Assembly: GCA_947364395.1 (NCBI GenBank)
Contig: CANASS010000001.1
Coordinates: forward strand, 1 to 64,000
Direction: 5' to 3'
Source of the DNA: an uncultured bacterium
GTDB taxonomy: Bacteria > Bacillota > Clostridia > Oscillospirales > Oscillospiraceae
Length of the DNA stretch: 64,000 bases
Below are positions 40,109-50,234 of the stretch, piece by piece. The notes under the pieces are model-generated. The model saw nothing but the letters and a program-made list of their open reading frames with translations. It was not told the origin of the DNA and made no database searches. The first letter of the stretch is position 1, and each line of letters opens with the position of its first letter. A program made the position numbers and the translations under genes.

Positions 40109-41107
40109 TCAACTGTTCTCATTGCCGGACACGCCGGTCATGGCCCGGGTGACCGCCTGGCCCCGGGCGTCCAGTCCCTTAGTCATGGCAAGCGCCTCGG
40201 TGATGTCGTAATCCACAATGTCCTCGCCATCCATAGCCACCACCCGGCAGGTTTTCCCTTCCGCCAGCAGCTTTACCGCCTCGTGGCCCATGTAGGTTGC
40301 CACCATACGGTCCCGGGCGCTGGGAGAGCCGCCCCGCTGAACATGACCCAGCACGGTGACCCGGGTATCCAGGGCGGTTGCGTTCTTAATCTGCTCCGCT
40401 ACATGGTAGGCTCCGCCGGGGACGCCCTCAGCCACGATGACCATGAAGTGGGTCCGCCCGCCCAGACGGGCCTGACGGATGGGCTCAATCACATCATTGT
40501 CGAAGTCCACTTCCTTCTCCGGCACCAATACCACCGTTGCGCCGCAGGCGATGGCAACAGAGACAGCCAAATGACCTGCCCGATGGCCCATGACCTCCAC
40601 CACAGAGCACCGCTCGTGGGATTTCATGGTGTCGCGCAAACGGTCGATGCTCTCCAGCGCGGTGTTGCAGGCGGTATCATATCCAATGGTATAAGAGGAG
40701 CAGGCGATATCGTTGTCGATAGTGCCCGGTATGCCTATGACGGAGATACCGCTGTTGGCAAGGCTGAGGAGGCCTTTGAATGTGCCGTCACCCCCAATGC
40801 CAACCAAGGCGTCAAGGCCAAGAAGTTTACAGGTGGCAAGTGCCTTTTTGCGACCAGACTCTTCGATAAACTCCATGCTGCGTGCGGAGTAGAGCATGGT
40901 ACCGCCCCGGCGGGAAATATCGCTGACGCTCTCAAAGTTCAGCCGGGTAAAGTCCCCGTTGAGAAGGCCATGATATCCACGGCGAATCCCGATACAGTCA
41001 ATGCCGTAATACAGCGCTGCGCGAACGACAGCGCGGATGGCCGCGTTCATACCAGGAGCGTCGCCGCCACTGGTGAATACTCCAATGCGATGGACGGCAG
41101 GTTTCAT
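40109..41107 (-). CDS. pfkA: ATP-dependent 6-phosphofructokinase
   Basis: This 332-residue enzyme has the ATP-type signature: VFTSGGDAPGMNAAIR, VGIGGDGTFKG and IGIPGTIDND with glycine, plus VEVMGHRAGHLA. It commits glucose carbon to glycolysis. I start at the ATG at 41107 after GGAAAGGAT; upstream ATGs lie in the purB end. It follows purB by 38 bases and is convergent with a PPi-type enzyme, so the cell has both donors encoded side by side. Confidence 0.93.
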   Translation of the reverse strand: MKPAVHRIGVFTSGGDAPGMNAAIRAVVRAALYYGIDCIGIRRGYHGLLNGDFTRLNFESVSDISRRGGTMLYSARSMEFIEESGRKKALATCKLLGLDALVGIGGDGTFKGLLSLANSGISVIGIPGTIDNDIACSSYTIGYDTACNTALESIDRLRDTMKSHERCSVVEVMGHRAGHLAVSVAIACGATVVLVPEKEVDFDNDVIEPIRQARLGGRTHFMVIVAEGVPGGAYHVAEQIKNATALDTRVTVLGHVQRGGSPSARDRMVATYMGHEAVKLLAEGKTCRVVAMDGEDIVDYDITEALAMTKGLDARGQAVTRAMTGVSGNENS

Positions 41108-41145
41108 AATGATCAAATCCTTTCCTATGTTGTTGGTATCTGCGA

Positions 41146-42582
41146 TCAAACCATCAATTCAGCGGTCTTTTCCGCTAACGCGGAATGGTTGGCTTTCAGT
41201 ATAGGACGCACATAGTCATTTAGAAAGTCGGTCACCTGTTCCGGGCAGCGCCCAATATAGCGGGAGGGCTCAATGTGAGCGGACAGTTCCTCCTGGCTCA
41301 GCCCAAACATGGGGTCAGAAGCCAGTAAATCAATGAGATTATTTGTAAGGCCCAAATCCTTTACATTCCGCCCAGCCTTCTGGGAATGAACCCGAATACG
41401 CTCATGGAGCTTCTGCCGGTCCCCTCCCCTTTTCACCGCATCCATCAAGATGTTTTCACTGGCCATGAAAGGCAGTTCCTCCAAAACGTGCTTTTCGATG
41501 ACCTTCTCATGGACCACCAAGCCAGCGGCTACGTTCTCATAAATGTTTAGGATGGCGTCCACTGCCAGAAACGCCTCAGGGACTGAAATCCGCTTATTGG
41601 CGGAATCGTCCAGCGTGCGCTCGAACCACTGGGTGGCCGAAGTATAGGCTGGGTTTGCCGCGTCGGCAATGACGTAGCGGGCCAGGGAGCAGATGCGTTC
41701 ACACCGCATGGGGTTGCGCTTGTACGGCATGGCAGATGAGCCGATCTGGCTTGCTTCAAAGGGCTCCTCCACCTCTTTCAAGTGACACAGCAGCCGTATG
41801 TCAGTGGCAAATTTACAGGCTGATTGAGCAATTCCGGACAGGGTTGCCAGTACAGCGGCGTCAACCTTGCGGGAGTAAGTTTGGCCTGATATGGGGACTG
41901 TGCTCTCAAAGCCCATTTCTCTGGCGATTCGGCGGTCCAGCTCTTTACATTTCTCGTGGTCCCCATTGAAGAGTTCTAAAAACGATGCCTGAGTTCCAGT
42001 GGTACCTTTACAGCCTAACAGCTTCAAGCCGGAAATACGGTATTCCACCTCGTCAAGGTCCTGGAGCAGTTCATTCATCCACAGGGTGGCCCGCTTGCCC
42101 ACTGTAACCAACTGCGCGGCCTGGAAATGGGTAAAACCAAGGGTCGGCAAGGATTTATACTTGTCAGAAAATTGTGCCAGCGCACTGAGTACACGGACCA
42201 GCTGATCTCTGACTAAAATAAGCCCCTCCCGCATGATGATAATATCGGTGTTGTCTCCCACATAGCAGCTGGTGGCGCCAAGATGAATAATCGGCATGGC
42301 CTTAGGGCAGAGTGCTCCATAAGTATGAATGTGGGCCATCACGTCATGACGCAGCTCCCGCTCTTTTTTCGCGGCCATTTCGTAGTCGATGCCGTCGACA
42401 TGGGCTTCCAGCTCATCCACCTGCTCCTGCGTGACAGGCAGGCCCAGCTCCATCTCTGCCCGGGCTAAGGCAACCCACAGCCGCCGCCAAGTGGAAAATT
42501 TTTTGTCAGGAGAAAAAATATATTGCATTTTGTTGCTGGCATAGCGAGAGGACAGCGGACTTTCATAATTGGATCGATTCAT
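41146..42582 (-). CDS. purB: adenylosuccinate lyase
   Basis: This 478-residue enzyme releases fumarate from SAICAR and from adenylosuccinate in purine synthesis. The N-terminal NYESPLSSRYAS, HLGATSCYVGDNTD, the catalytic-loop signature GSSAMPYKRNPMRCE and the helical C-terminal domain are present. The length is that of the eukaryote-like PurB found in Clostridia. AAAGGTGATG precedes the ATG. A sigma-A promoter lies upstream. Confidence 0.96.
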   Translation of the reverse strand: MNRSNYESPLSSRYASNKMQYIFSPDKKFSTWRRLWVALARAEMELGLPVTQEQVDELEAHVDGIDYEMAAKKERELRHDVMAHIHTYGALCPKAMPIIHLGATSCYVGDNTDIIIMREGLILVRDQLVRVLSALAQFSDKYKSLPTLGFTHFQAAQLVTVGKRATLWMNELLQDLDEVEYRISGLKLLGCKGTTGTQASFLELFNGDHEKCKELDRRIAREMGFESTVPISGQTYSRKVDAAVLATLSGIAQSACKFATDIRLLCHLKEVEEPFEASQIGSSAMPYKRNPMRCERICSLARYVIADAANPAYTSATQWFERTLDDSANKRISVPEAFLAVDAILNIYENVAAGLVVHEKVIEKHVLEELPFMASENILMDAVKRGGDRQKLHERIRVHSQKAGRNVKDLGLTNNLIDLLASDPMFGLSQEELSAHIEPSRYIGRCPEQVTDFLNDYVRPILKANHSALAEKTAELMV

Positions 42583-42644
42583 GGATACACATCACCTTTT
42601 GCGTAACTTTTGGAAACTTTCAAAAATTGTCTAAGTGTTCGTTT

Positions 42645-42673
42645 ATTATACCATGATTTCTTTTCCCGCACAA
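42645..42673 (-). promoter_or_regulatory. sigma-A promoter for purB
   Basis: Minus-strand TTGTGC (42673-42668), 17-base spacer and TATAAT (42650-42645). Confidence 0.8.
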
Positions 42674-42723
42674 GCAGGTTCAGAAAAAACTTTGACCATA
42701 CACCATTCTAAGCTCTTGATAAT

Positions 42724-42762
42724 ATAAAAACTCCCAGAGCAATAACTGCTCCAGGAGTTTCA
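42724..42762 (-). terminator. terminator of tRNA-Gln
   Basis: On the minus strand an interrupted stem (AACTCC..GAGCA-type arms, 42729-42741 with 42747-42759) is followed by TTTTT. Confidence 0.75.
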
Positions 42763-42763
42763 T

Positions 42764-42837
42764 TGGCAGCGGATGAAGGATTCGAACCCTCACAAACAGA
42801 GTCAGAGTCTGGTGTGCTACCATTACACTAATCCGCT
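42764..42837 (-). tRNA. tRNA-Gln (CTG)
   Basis: A 74-nt cloverleaf: acceptor AGCGGAT with ATCCGCT, D stem GTGT/GCAC, anticodon loop CTCTGAC giving CTG, T arm GAGGG/CCTTC around TTCGAAT, discriminator G and encoded CCA. Position 27-43 is a C-T mismatch. Confidence 0.93.
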
Positions 42838-42965
42838 ATCTTGTCGCTCTCTCAAGTGACCATGGGCTATTATACCAGAACAGCGGAATTTGTCAACCCT
42901 TTTTGGAAAAGTTTTTTATAAAAGCGATCAGATACTTTCAAGTGATCCTCTTTATAAAAACCGGT

Positions 42966-43724
42966 TCAAATCACATGGGCTTTCAGCGTGCCGATTCCTT
43001 CGATATCTACCTCGACCATATCGCCGGGGATCATGGGCCCCACCCCTGCGGGGGTGCCGGTGGCAATCACATCTCCCGGCTCCAGCGTCATGGACGCCGT
43101 GATAAACTCCAACAACTGAGGCACAGGCGTGATAAAGTCAGCAGTACTCCCCTGCTGCATTACCTGTCCGTTGAGCCGGGTGGTCAGCTTCAGCGCCAGC
43201 GCCGCAGGGTTCACCTCATCCGTCACCCAGGGGCCGATGGGGCAGAAACCATCCATAGATTTTCCGCGGGTCCACTGGCCGTCATGCCGTTGCACATCAC
43301 GCGCCGTGGCGTCTAGCAGGCAGGTGTAGCCCAGCACATAGTCCACAAAGTCTTTTGCCTTTACATCTTTTGCGCGGCGGCCGATCACCACTCCAAGCTC
43401 TCCCTCATAATCCAGCCGCTCCACAAAATCGGGGGCGTGAACCGCGCCCTCAGGCCGGTTGAGCGTATTGGCCCCTTTCAGAAACAGCACAGGAAAGCCA
43501 GGGGGCTCTGCCCCCATCTCCTTGGCGTGCTCTGCATAATTTTTGCCCACGCAGACGATTTTGGTAGGCTCACAGGGCGCCAACAGCTTACATTGACTCA
43601 GCGGCACCCTGCGGCCGTCATAGCTAACTCTCTCGTAGGGCGGCTTATCCAGCGTCAATACCTCGTCTCCCTTGACCACGCCCCAGCAGGGGCCGCCCGG
43701 GCAGTCAAAACGCACATACTTCAA
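42966..43724 (-). CDS. fumarylacetoacetate hydrolase-family protein
   Basis: This 252-residue protein has the FAH fold motifs IVCVGKNYAEHAKEMG, FLKGANTLNRPEG and LDYEGELGVVIGR (metal ligands), then GDVIATGTPAGVG near the end. The short single-domain form suggests a 2-keto-acid hydratase, decarboxylase or acylpyruvase; the substrate is uncertain. The start is TTG at 43724 after GGAGG. It is last in the tig-clpP-clpX-lon-yihA line, 3 bases after yihA. Confidence 0.9.
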   Translation of the reverse strand: MKYVRFDCPGGPCWGVVKGDEVLTLDKPPYERVSYDGRRVPLSQCKLLAPCEPTKIVCVGKNYAEHAKEMGAEPPGFPVLFLKGANTLNRPEGAVHAPDFVERLDYEGELGVVIGRRAKDVKAKDFVDYVLGYTCLLDATARDVQRHDGQWTRGKSMDGFCPIGPWVTDEVNPAALALKLTTRLNGQVMQQGSTADFITPVPQLLEFITASMTLEPGDVIATGTPAGVGPMIPGDMVEVDIEGIGTLKAHVI

Positions 43725-43727
43725 GCA

Positions 43728-44321
43728 TTATTCCTCCAAACAGTCCAAAATTTGACCCAGGAGTTCCCCTTTCCCCTCCCCCTTTTCTGCGGAAAAACGG
43801 ATAAGAGGAATCTTGTCCGGCAGGGCCAGCGTCTCCCGGATCAGCGCTATATTGTCCTCAACCTCACTTTTTTTCAGCTTATCCAGTTTGTTTGCAACCA
43901 CAAGGAAAGGTTTTTCCGCACTTAAAAACACCTGAGCCATAGTACAGTCGTCCGTTGTGGGCTTGTGACGTGCGTCCACAATGAGTATTCCCAGGGCCAT
44001 CCGCTGGGTATCGGCAAACCATGCCTCGATCAGCCGCCCCCATCGGTCCCGCTCCTGCTTTGACACCTTGGCATATCCATATCCGGGCAAATCCACCAAG
44101 TACAGCTTTTGATCGATCAAGAAGTAGTTGATATGAGTGGTTTTCCCAGGCGCGGAACCCACCCGCGCAAAATTTTTGCGGTTGAGCAATCGGTTGATAA
44201 CCGAGGACTTGCCCACATTTGATCGGCCTGCAAACACCACCTGAGGAAGCCCGTCCCGGGGAAAATCCGACGGCTTTGCCGCCGAACGGACGAACTGTGC
44301 CATATTCCAGTTCACATTCAT
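43728..44321 (-). CDS. yihA: ribosome biogenesis GTP-binding protein YihA/YsxC
   Basis: This 197-residue TRAFAC GTPase is needed for 50S assembly. Seen are G1 FAGRSNVGKSSVINRLL, switch I with GKTTHINYF, G3 LVDLPGYGYAKVS and G4 ANKLDK. I start at the ATG at 44321 after GAGGTGG. It overlaps or nearly abuts lon (9 bases apart), the common lon-ysxC order. Confidence 0.96.
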   Translation of the reverse strand: MNVNWNMAQFVRSAAKPSDFPRDGLPQVVFAGRSNVGKSSVINRLLNRKNFARVGSAPGKTTHINYFLIDQKLYLVDLPGYGYAKVSKQERDRWGRLIEAWFADTQRMALGILIVDARHKPTTDDCTMAQVFLSAEKPFLVVANKLDKLKKSEVEDNIALIRETLALPDKIPLIRFSAEKGEGKGELLGQILDCLEE

Positions 44322-44329
44322 GGTCCACC

Positions 44330-46750
44330 TCACTGGCGCAGATTGACGGCATGTCCAGCGGTCCCGGGAGTTCCAGGGATCTGGCAAGACACCTCCGCGC
44401 TGGGCACAGGCAGGGTTCCCGCCAGCGCTTGAGCCAACACCTCGTCCACCTGCTTTACCGGCACAAAGGTGAGCGCCGCCCGCACGGTCTGGTCGATCTC
44501 CTCCAGATCCTTGACGTTATCCTCCGGGATAATGATTGTGGTCACGCCGTTTCGCAGCGCCCCCATGGTCTTTTCCCGCAATCCGCCAATGGCAAGCACC
44601 CGTCCCCGAAGGGTGACCTCCCCCGTCATGGCCACATCCCGGCGCACTGGCACGCTGGTGAGGGCGGATACTATGGCTGTGGTGATGGCAATCCCGGCGG
44701 ACGGCCCATCTTTGGGCACCGCTCCCTCAGGGAAATGGATATGAACGTCTTTGGTGCTGTGAAAATCAGGCTCCACCCCCAGAGGGACGGCCCGGCTGCG
44801 CACATAAGAGAGCGCCGCTTTCGCGGATTCCTTCATCACATCCCCCAGATTGCCGGTAAGGGCAATTTTACCTGTCCCCTGCACCACATTGACCTCCACC
44901 TCCAGTATCTCGCCCCCTACGGAGGTCCAGGCCAGGCCATTGACCACGCCCACCAGCGGTTCCTGGGCGGGTGTGTCATCTAAATAGCGTCGAGCGCCAA
45001 GAAAGTCTGTTAAATTCTGATCTGTAATGGATATCTGCTTTACACTTTTTGAGACAATTTGAGCGGCGGTCTTTCTGCACAGTGCCGCCAGTTTCCGCTC
45101 CAGTAGCCGCACACCAGACTCCTTGGTATAGCCGGAAATGAGCACCTCCAGCCCTCTGTCGCTGATTTTCAGCTGGCTGCGGGAAAGTCCGTGCCGCTTC
45201 AGCTCCCGGGGCAGAAGATGGCGCTTTGCGATCTGTACCTTTTCCTTGTCCGTGTAGCTGGGCAGCTCAATGATCTCTATGCGGTCCAGCAGGGGCCTTG
45301 GAATGGTGTCGGTGGTGTTGGCGGTGGTGATGAACATCACATCGGACAGGTCAAAGGGCAGCTCCAGATAGTGGTCCCGGAAAGTGCTGTTCTGCTCTCC
45401 ATCCAGCACCTCCAAGAGGGCCGCCGCCGGGTCTCCCCGATGGTCGCTGCCCACCTTGTCAATCTCGTCCAACAGCAGCACCGGATTAGAGCTCCCAGCC
45501 TGCTGGATGCCCGCAATGATCCGCCCCGGCATGGCCCCCACATAAGTCTTACGGTGCCCTCGAATGTCAGCCTCATCCCGGACACCGCCCAGGGAAATGC
45601 GGGCTAACTTTCGGTTCATGGCCCGGGCCACGCTCATAGCTATGGAGGTCTTGCCCACTCCCGGCGGACCCACCAGGCAGATAATTTGTCCCTTTAAATT
45701 AGGCGCCAGCTGCTTCACTGCCACAAACTCCAAAATACGCTCTTTCACCTTGTCCAGCCCGTAGTGGTCGGCGTCCAGCGCCTTGGATACCGCCGCCACG
45801 CTCACCCGCTCCCGCGTTTTGTTCTGCCAGGGCAGCTCCAGGCAGGTGTCCAAATAGGTGCGGATCACCGCCGCTTCCGATGAGCTGTAGGGCTGCTTTT
45901 CCAGGTGCCTCACCTCTTTGAGCAGCTTCTCCTCCACCTCTTCAGGCAGCTTTGCCTCGTTGATCTGGCGGCGGTAGTCAGCGATCTCGTCGTCCTCCTC
46001 ACTGTCCCCCAGCTCCCGCTGAATGACCCGCAGCTGCTCCCGGAGAAAGTAGTCCCGCTGGCTGGCCGCCACCTGCTCGTGGATCTTCACGGCCAGCTCA
46101 CTTTCCACCTCTAATATCTCCACTTCCCTGCCCAGAATACGGCATAGCCGGTCCAGCCGGCGGGCAGGCCTCAGCTCTTCCAACACCGTCTGTTTGTCCT
46201 CAAACCGCAGGGGCAGGTTCTGGGCGGCGTAGTCAGCGATGTAGCCTGGGTCGTCGCTGGCCAGCAGCTTCAAATAGATCTCCGGGGTGACCCGGTCGGA
46301 CAGCTCAGTATACCGCTCCATTTGGTTATAAATCTGCCGGATCGCCGCCTCTGTCCGGGAGGAATTGCCCCTGGCGGGGACGGGCTCCATCAAGTATTCC
46401 ACCTCGGCGGTGATATAGGGTTCTGTCTCCACCAGCCGCAGCAGACGGCCCCTGCATCGGCCCTCCACCATCACCCGGACGCCGTTTTCAGGCAGACGCA
46501 GAATCTGCTTCACACTTGCTACGGTGCCTATGGCGTATAAATCGGCCTGACCTGGATTTTCCACCGTCAGGTCCCGCTGCGTCACCAAAAATATCTCACG
46601 CTTTTCCCCCATGGCCTCTTCCAGGGCCTGGATGGAAGCGGCGCGGCCCACATCAAAGTGGAGCGTCAGCTGGGGAAACACCGTCAGCCCCCGCAGGGCC
46701 AGGACGGGAATGGTCGCCGCCGCCGATTCCACCGGTTTCTTATCCGTCAT
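44330..46750 (-). CDS. lon: ATP-dependent protease Lon
   Basis: This 806-residue AAA+ protease degrades misfolded and regulatory proteins. It has the N-terminal LAN domain (PVLALRGLTVFPQLTLHFDVGR), coiled middle, Walker A GPPGVGKTSIAM, Walker B LLLDEIDKVGSD and the Ser-Lys protease domain with PKDGPSAGIAI. I start at the ATG at 46750 after AAAGGAG. The length is standard. It follows clpX in a quality-control operon. Confidence 0.97.
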   Translation of the reverse strand: MTDKKPVESAAATIPVLALRGLTVFPQLTLHFDVGRAASIQALEEAMGEKREIFLVTQRDLTVENPGQADLYAIGTVASVKQILRLPENGVRVMVEGRCRGRLLRLVETEPYITAEVEYLMEPVPARGNSSRTEAAIRQIYNQMERYTELSDRVTPEIYLKLLASDDPGYIADYAAQNLPLRFEDKQTVLEELRPARRLDRLCRILGREVEILEVESELAVKIHEQVAASQRDYFLREQLRVIQRELGDSEEDDEIADYRRQINEAKLPEEVEEKLLKEVRHLEKQPYSSSEAAVIRTYLDTCLELPWQNKTRERVSVAAVSKALDADHYGLDKVKERILEFVAVKQLAPNLKGQIICLVGPPGVGKTSIAMSVARAMNRKLARISLGGVRDEADIRGHRKTYVGAMPGRIIAGIQQAGSSNPVLLLDEIDKVGSDHRGDPAAALLEVLDGEQNSTFRDHYLELPFDLSDVMFITTANTTDTIPRPLLDRIEIIELPSYTDKEKVQIAKRHLLPRELKRHGLSRSQLKISDRGLEVLISGYTKESGVRLLERKLAALCRKTAAQIVSKSVKQISITDQNLTDFLGARRYLDDTPAQEPLVGVVNGLAWTSVGGEILEVEVNVVQGTGKIALTGNLGDVMKESAKAALSYVRSRAVPLGVEPDFHSTKDVHIHFPEGAVPKDGPSAGIAITTAIVSALTSVPVRRDVAMTGEVTLRGRVLAIGGLREKTMGALRNGVTTIIIPEDNVKDLEEIDQTVRAALTFVPVKQVDEVLAQALAGTLPVPSAEVSCQIPGTPGTAGHAVNLRQ

Positions 46751-46816
46751 ACGGGTCACTCCTTTCGCGCTCAAAAGAGGGGCAGGCTGCTGCCCGCCCC
46801 TCCAGTACGTTCTATA

Positions 46817-48130
46817 TCAGGACACGTTTCCCCTGGGAGAAGCCTGCCCGCCCTTTTCCGAGCGCAGCGCCGCCGCGCCCAGCCGGGGCCGCGGGGGACG
46901 GCCCTCCTGCCTCTGCACATCCGGCTCACACTCGCCCTGGATGGATTCCGCCGTGATAGTCACCTTGGCGATGCTCTGGTCGGAGGGAGCGTCGTACATC
47001 ACCGGGGTCATAACCTCCTCCAGCACCGCACGCAGGCCACGGGCGCCAATTTTGCGCTCCAGCGCCTTGTCGGCGGCGGCGTCCAGCGCCTCCGGCGTGA
47101 ACTCCAGCTCCACATTGTCGTAGTCCATCAGACACTTGTACTGCTTCACCAGAGCATTTTTCGGCTCGGTGAGGATGCGCACCAGCTGATCCCGGTCCAA
47201 CGCCTTCAGCGTGGTAATAATGGGCAGACGGCCTACCAGCTCGGGAATAATGCCAAACTTCAGCAGGTCGTGGGGCTGGACGGCCTTGAATACATCCTCT
47301 TTCTCCCGTTCCAAGGCGGTCTTGACCTCTGAGCCGAAGCCGATGGTCTTCTTGTCCAAACGACGCTCAATGATCTTGTCCAGCCCGTCGAAGGCCCCGC
47401 CGCAGATAAACAGGATGTTTTTGGTGTCGATCTGCAAAAACTCCTGATGGGGATGCTTCCGCCCACCCTGGGGTGGCACGTTGGCCACGGTGCCCTCCAG
47501 GATTTTCAGCAGGGCCTGCTGAACACCCTCGCCGGACACATCCCGGGTGATGGAGGTGTTTTCGCTCTTCCGGGCGATTTTGTCGATCTCATCCACGTAG
47601 ATAATGCCCCGCTGAGCCAGCTCAATGTCGTAGTCGGCGGCCTGCACCAGCCGCAAAAGGATGTTCTCCACATCGTCGCCCACATAACCCGCCTCGGTGA
47701 GGGTGGTGGCGTCGGCAATGGCGAAGGGCACCTTCAAAATGCGGGCCAGGGTCTGGGCAAAGAGGGTCTTGCCGCAGCCGGTGGGGCCAACCATGAGGAT
47801 GTTGCTCTTTTGGAGCTCCACATTGTCGCCGCCGCCGAAATAGATCCGCTTATAGTGGTTATACACCGCCACCGACAGCGCCACCTTGGCGCTGTCCTGA
47901 CCGATGATATACTCGTCCAGCACCGACACCATCTCTTTGGGGGTGGGGATGACATCGGGGATGTCCGGCGCGGCGGGGGCATCGTCATGCTCGTCCCCCA
48001 ATATGCTCATGCACAGGTGGACACATTCGTTGCAAATATAGGCGCCGGGACCGGCAATAATCCGCTCCACCTGCTCCTGATGCTTGCCGCAAAAGGAGCA
48101 GCGCACCGATTTGTAGTCGTCTCTTGCCAT
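46817..48130 (-). CDS. clpX: ClpX ATPase subunit of ClpXP
   Basis: This 437-residue unfoldase feeds ClpP. The N-terminal zinc-binding domain is [28 protein letters not shown], followed by Walker [14 protein letters not shown], Walker [14 protein letters not shown] and the ClpP-binding IGF loop (KKTIGFGSE). The C-terminal ~35 residues after ITAESIQGE are Gly/Arg/Pro-rich and not conserved. The ATG at 48130 follows GAAAGGAAG. It comes after clpP, separated by a strong hairpin. Confidence 0.97.
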   Translation of the reverse strand: MARDDYKSVRCSFCGKHQEQVERIIAGPGAYICNECVHLCMSILGDEHDDAPAAPDIPDVIPTPKEMVSVLDEYIIGQDSAKVALSVAVYNHYKRIYFGGGDNVELQKSNILMVGPTGCGKTLFAQTLARILKVPFAIADATTLTEAGYVGDDVENILLRLVQAADYDIELAQRGIIYVDEIDKIARKSENTSITRDVSGEGVQQALLKILEGTVANVPPQGGRKHPHQEFLQIDTKNILFICGGAFDGLDKIIERRLDKKTIGFGSEVKTALEREKEDVFKAVQPHDLLKFGIIPELVGRLPIITTLKALDRDQLVRILTEPKNALVKQYKCLMDYDNVELEFTPEALDAAADKALERKIGARGLRAVLEEVMTPVMYDAPSDQSIAKVTITAESIQGECEPDVQRQEGRPPRPRLGAAALRSEKGGQASPRGNVS

Positions 48131-48156
48131 ATTCTGATCTTCCTTTCGGGAAAGCA

Positions 48157-48190
48157 CCAAAGAGCGGAGAGAAAGCCCTCCGCTCTTTGG
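48157..48190 (-). terminator. strong hairpin between clpP and clpX
   Basis: A perfect 13-bp stem (CCAAAGAGCGGAG with CTCCGCTCTTTGG). On the minus strand there is no T-run after it, so attenuation or mRNA processing is more likely than full termination. Confidence 0.55.
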
Positions 48191-48196
48191 CCGTAT

Positions 48197-48778
48197 TCAG
48201 CGATTGGTGATGATCTTGTCGATCAAGCCGTATTCCAGCGCCTCCTGGGCGGTCATGAAGTTGTCCCGCTCACAGTCGGCTGTCACCTGCTCTACATTTT
48301 TGCCGCAGTTATCGGCCAAAATGGCGTTCATTCTCTTCTTGATAATCTCCAGCCGCTTCATGTGAATGGCCATATCAGTGATCTGGCCCTGGGTCCCAGC
48401 AGAGGGCTGGTGAATCATGATTTCGGCGTTAGGCAGGGCCATCCGCTTTCCTTTGGTCCCGGAGGACAGCAGGAACGCTGCCATGCTGGCGCCCATCCCA
48501 ATGCAGATGGTGGACACATCGCATTTGATGTACTGCATGGTGTCATAGATGGCCATGCCGTCGGTGATGGAACCGCCGGGGCTGTTGAGGTAGAACTGAA
48601 TGTCCTTGTCCGGGTCCTGGGCCTCCAGGTAGAGCAGCTGGGCTACCACCAAGGACGCGGTGGTGGCGTTGACCTCCTCACCCAGAAACACAATACGGTC
48701 GTTGAGCAGCCGGGAAAAAATGTCATAGGACCGCTCGCCGCGGCTGGTCTGCTCCACTACATAGGGGACTAAACTCAT
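48197..48778 (-). CDS. clpP: ATP-dependent Clp protease proteolytic subunit
   Basis: This 193-residue serine protease forms the ClpP barrel. The catalytic serine is in [13 protein letters not shown], the histidine in [12 protein letters not shown] and the aspartate in [14 protein letters not shown]. The N-terminus [21 protein letters not shown] is typical. I start at the ATG at 48778 after AAAGGAG. It lies between tig and clpX. Confidence 0.98.
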   Translation of the reverse strand: MSLVPYVVEQTSRGERSYDIFSRLLNDRIVFLGEEVNATTASLVVAQLLYLEAQDPDKDIQFYLNSPGGSITDGMAIYDTMQYIKCDVSTICIGMGASMAAFLLSSGTKGKRMALPNAEIMIHQPSAGTQGQITDMAIHMKRLEIIKKRMNAILADNCGKNVEQVTADCERDNFMTAQEALEYGLIDKIITNR

Positions 48779-48817
48779 GATGCTTCTCCTTTCAGATGGG
48801 GGAATGTAAGTCACTCC

Positions 48818-48866
48818 CGCCGGCGCTGGCTATTATGCCCATCCGGCGCCGGCCGTTATTCCCTCC
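48818..48866 (-). other. GC-rich hairpin between tig and clpP
   Basis: CGCCGGCGC near 48819-48828 is complementary to GCGCCGGC near 48845-48852. No T-run is apparent. It may be a processing or attenuation site between tig and clpP. Confidence 0.4.
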
Positions 48867-48893
48867 CGCTCTCAAAAAGGCGCGGTTTTCCGC

Positions 48894-50234
48894 TTATTCC
48901 TCAGTCGTCTCCGCCTCTTCGGCGCTCTCCTCAGCCTTATCCGCCTTTTTAGCGGCCTTCTTCGCGGGCTTTTTCACCGAGTCCTTCACCAGCTCCAGCG
49001 CCTTGCGGACCAGCAGATCATGGCGCACGTCGTCGGGGTTCACAACGGCCCTGACCTTGTCCACTTCCATGCTGTACTGCTCGGCCATCTTGCCGATCTC
49101 CTCGTCCACCTCGGCGTCGGAAATCTCAAAGCCCTCGGCGGCGGCCACGGCCTCCAAGGCCAGGTCGCTGCGCACGGCGCGCTCAGCGGCAGTCTTGGAC
49201 TGGGCCCGCATATCGTCCACAGTCATACCCATCATCCGCAGGTAGTCCTCAAAGCCGATGCCCTGGCTCTGGATGCGGTTGGCGTAGTCCTCCAGCATCT
49301 TGTCGCCCCGGTAATCCACCATGGCTTGGGGCACCTCGCACTCCAGCTTTTCCAGCAGAGCGGTGATAACGGCTTCCTCGAACTCCCGGCCAGCCTGCTC
49401 CTGACGGCGGGCCTTCAACTTCTCGCCCAAGTCCTTTTTGAACTCCTCCAGGGTGTCGAACTCGGACACGTCCTTGGCGAACTCGTCGTCCACCTCAGGC
49501 TCCTGCTTCTCCTTCACCTCGTGGACCTTGACCTTGAACACCACCTGGGCGCCGGCCAGTTCGGGGGTATAGTTCTCCGGGAACGTGATGTCCAAATCCT
49601 TCTCATCGCCCGCCTTCATGCCGATGACCTGATCCTCAAAGCCGGGAACGAAGGAGCCGGAGCCCAGCTCCAGGCTGTAGTTCTCGCCCTTGCCGCCCTG
49701 GAAGGGCTCGCCGTCCTTGAAGCCCTCAAAGTCGATGACGGCGGTGTCTCCCTTCTTGGCCTTGCGCTCCACGCTCACCAGGCGGGAGGCCCGGTCGATG
49801 TAAGGCTTCAGCTCCCCCTTGATATCTGCGGCGGACACCTTCACCTCGGGCTTAGCCACGGGCAGGCCCTTGTAGTCCTGGATGGAGGCCTCGGGCTTAA
49901 CGGTGACGGTGGCCTTGAAGGTGAAGCCGTCGGCGGTGGCCTCCAGCACCTCCAACTGGGGATAGGCCACGGGCTTGATGCCGGTTTCCTTCAGCGCGGC
50001 CTCATATGCGTCGGGATAGGCCAGGGAGATGGCGTCGTCATAAAAAATCTCGGCGCCATACATCTTCTCCACCATCTTCCGGGGGGCCTTGCCCTTGCGG
50101 AAGCCGGGGATGTTGATGCGGTTCTTCTGCCTGTTGTACACCTTGTCAATGGCGGCCTGGAACTCGGCGGCGCCGACCTCGATCACCAGTTCAAAGGCGC
50201 TGTTTTCTGTTTTCTCGTTGCTCTTGATGTTCAT
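48894..50234 (-). CDS. tig: trigger factor
   Basis: This 446-residue ribosome-associated chaperone has the ribosome-docking signature GFRKGKAPRKMVEKMYG (near residue 45), a FKBP-type middle domain (KKGDTAVIDFEGFKDGEPFQGG) and a long helical C-terminal domain. The extreme C-terminus is a Lys/Ala then Glu-rich tail (KKAAKKADKAEESAEEAETTEE-like, low complexity), a common variable end. GGAGG precedes the ATG. It heads the protease operon. Confidence 0.97.
   Translation of the reverse strand: MNIKSNEKTENSAFELVIEVGAAEFQAAIDKVYNRQKNRINIPGFRKGKAPRKMVEKMYGAEIFYDDAISLAYPDAYEAALKETGIKPVAYPQLEVLEATADGFTFKATVTVKPEASIQDYKGLPVAKPEVKVSAADIKGELKPYIDRASRLVSVERKAKKGDTAVIDFEGFKDGEPFQGGKGENYSLELGSGSFVPGFEDQVIGMKAGDEKDLDITFPENYTPELAGAQVVFKVKVHEVKEKQEPEVDDEFAKDVSEFDTLEEFKKDLGEKLKARRQEQAGREFEEAVITALLEKLECEVPQAMVDYRGDKMLEDYANRIQSQGIGFEDYLRMMGMTVDDMRAQSKTAAERAVRSDLALEAVAAAEGFEISDAEVDEEIGKMAEQYSMEVDKVRAVVNPDDVRHDLLVRKALELVKDSVKKPAKKAAKKADKAEESAEEAETTEE

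Noticed and set aside
40052..41215. Open frame of 387 codons on the plus strand
   Set aside because: It is the antisense shadow of the ATP-type phosphofructokinase, which has all family motifs.
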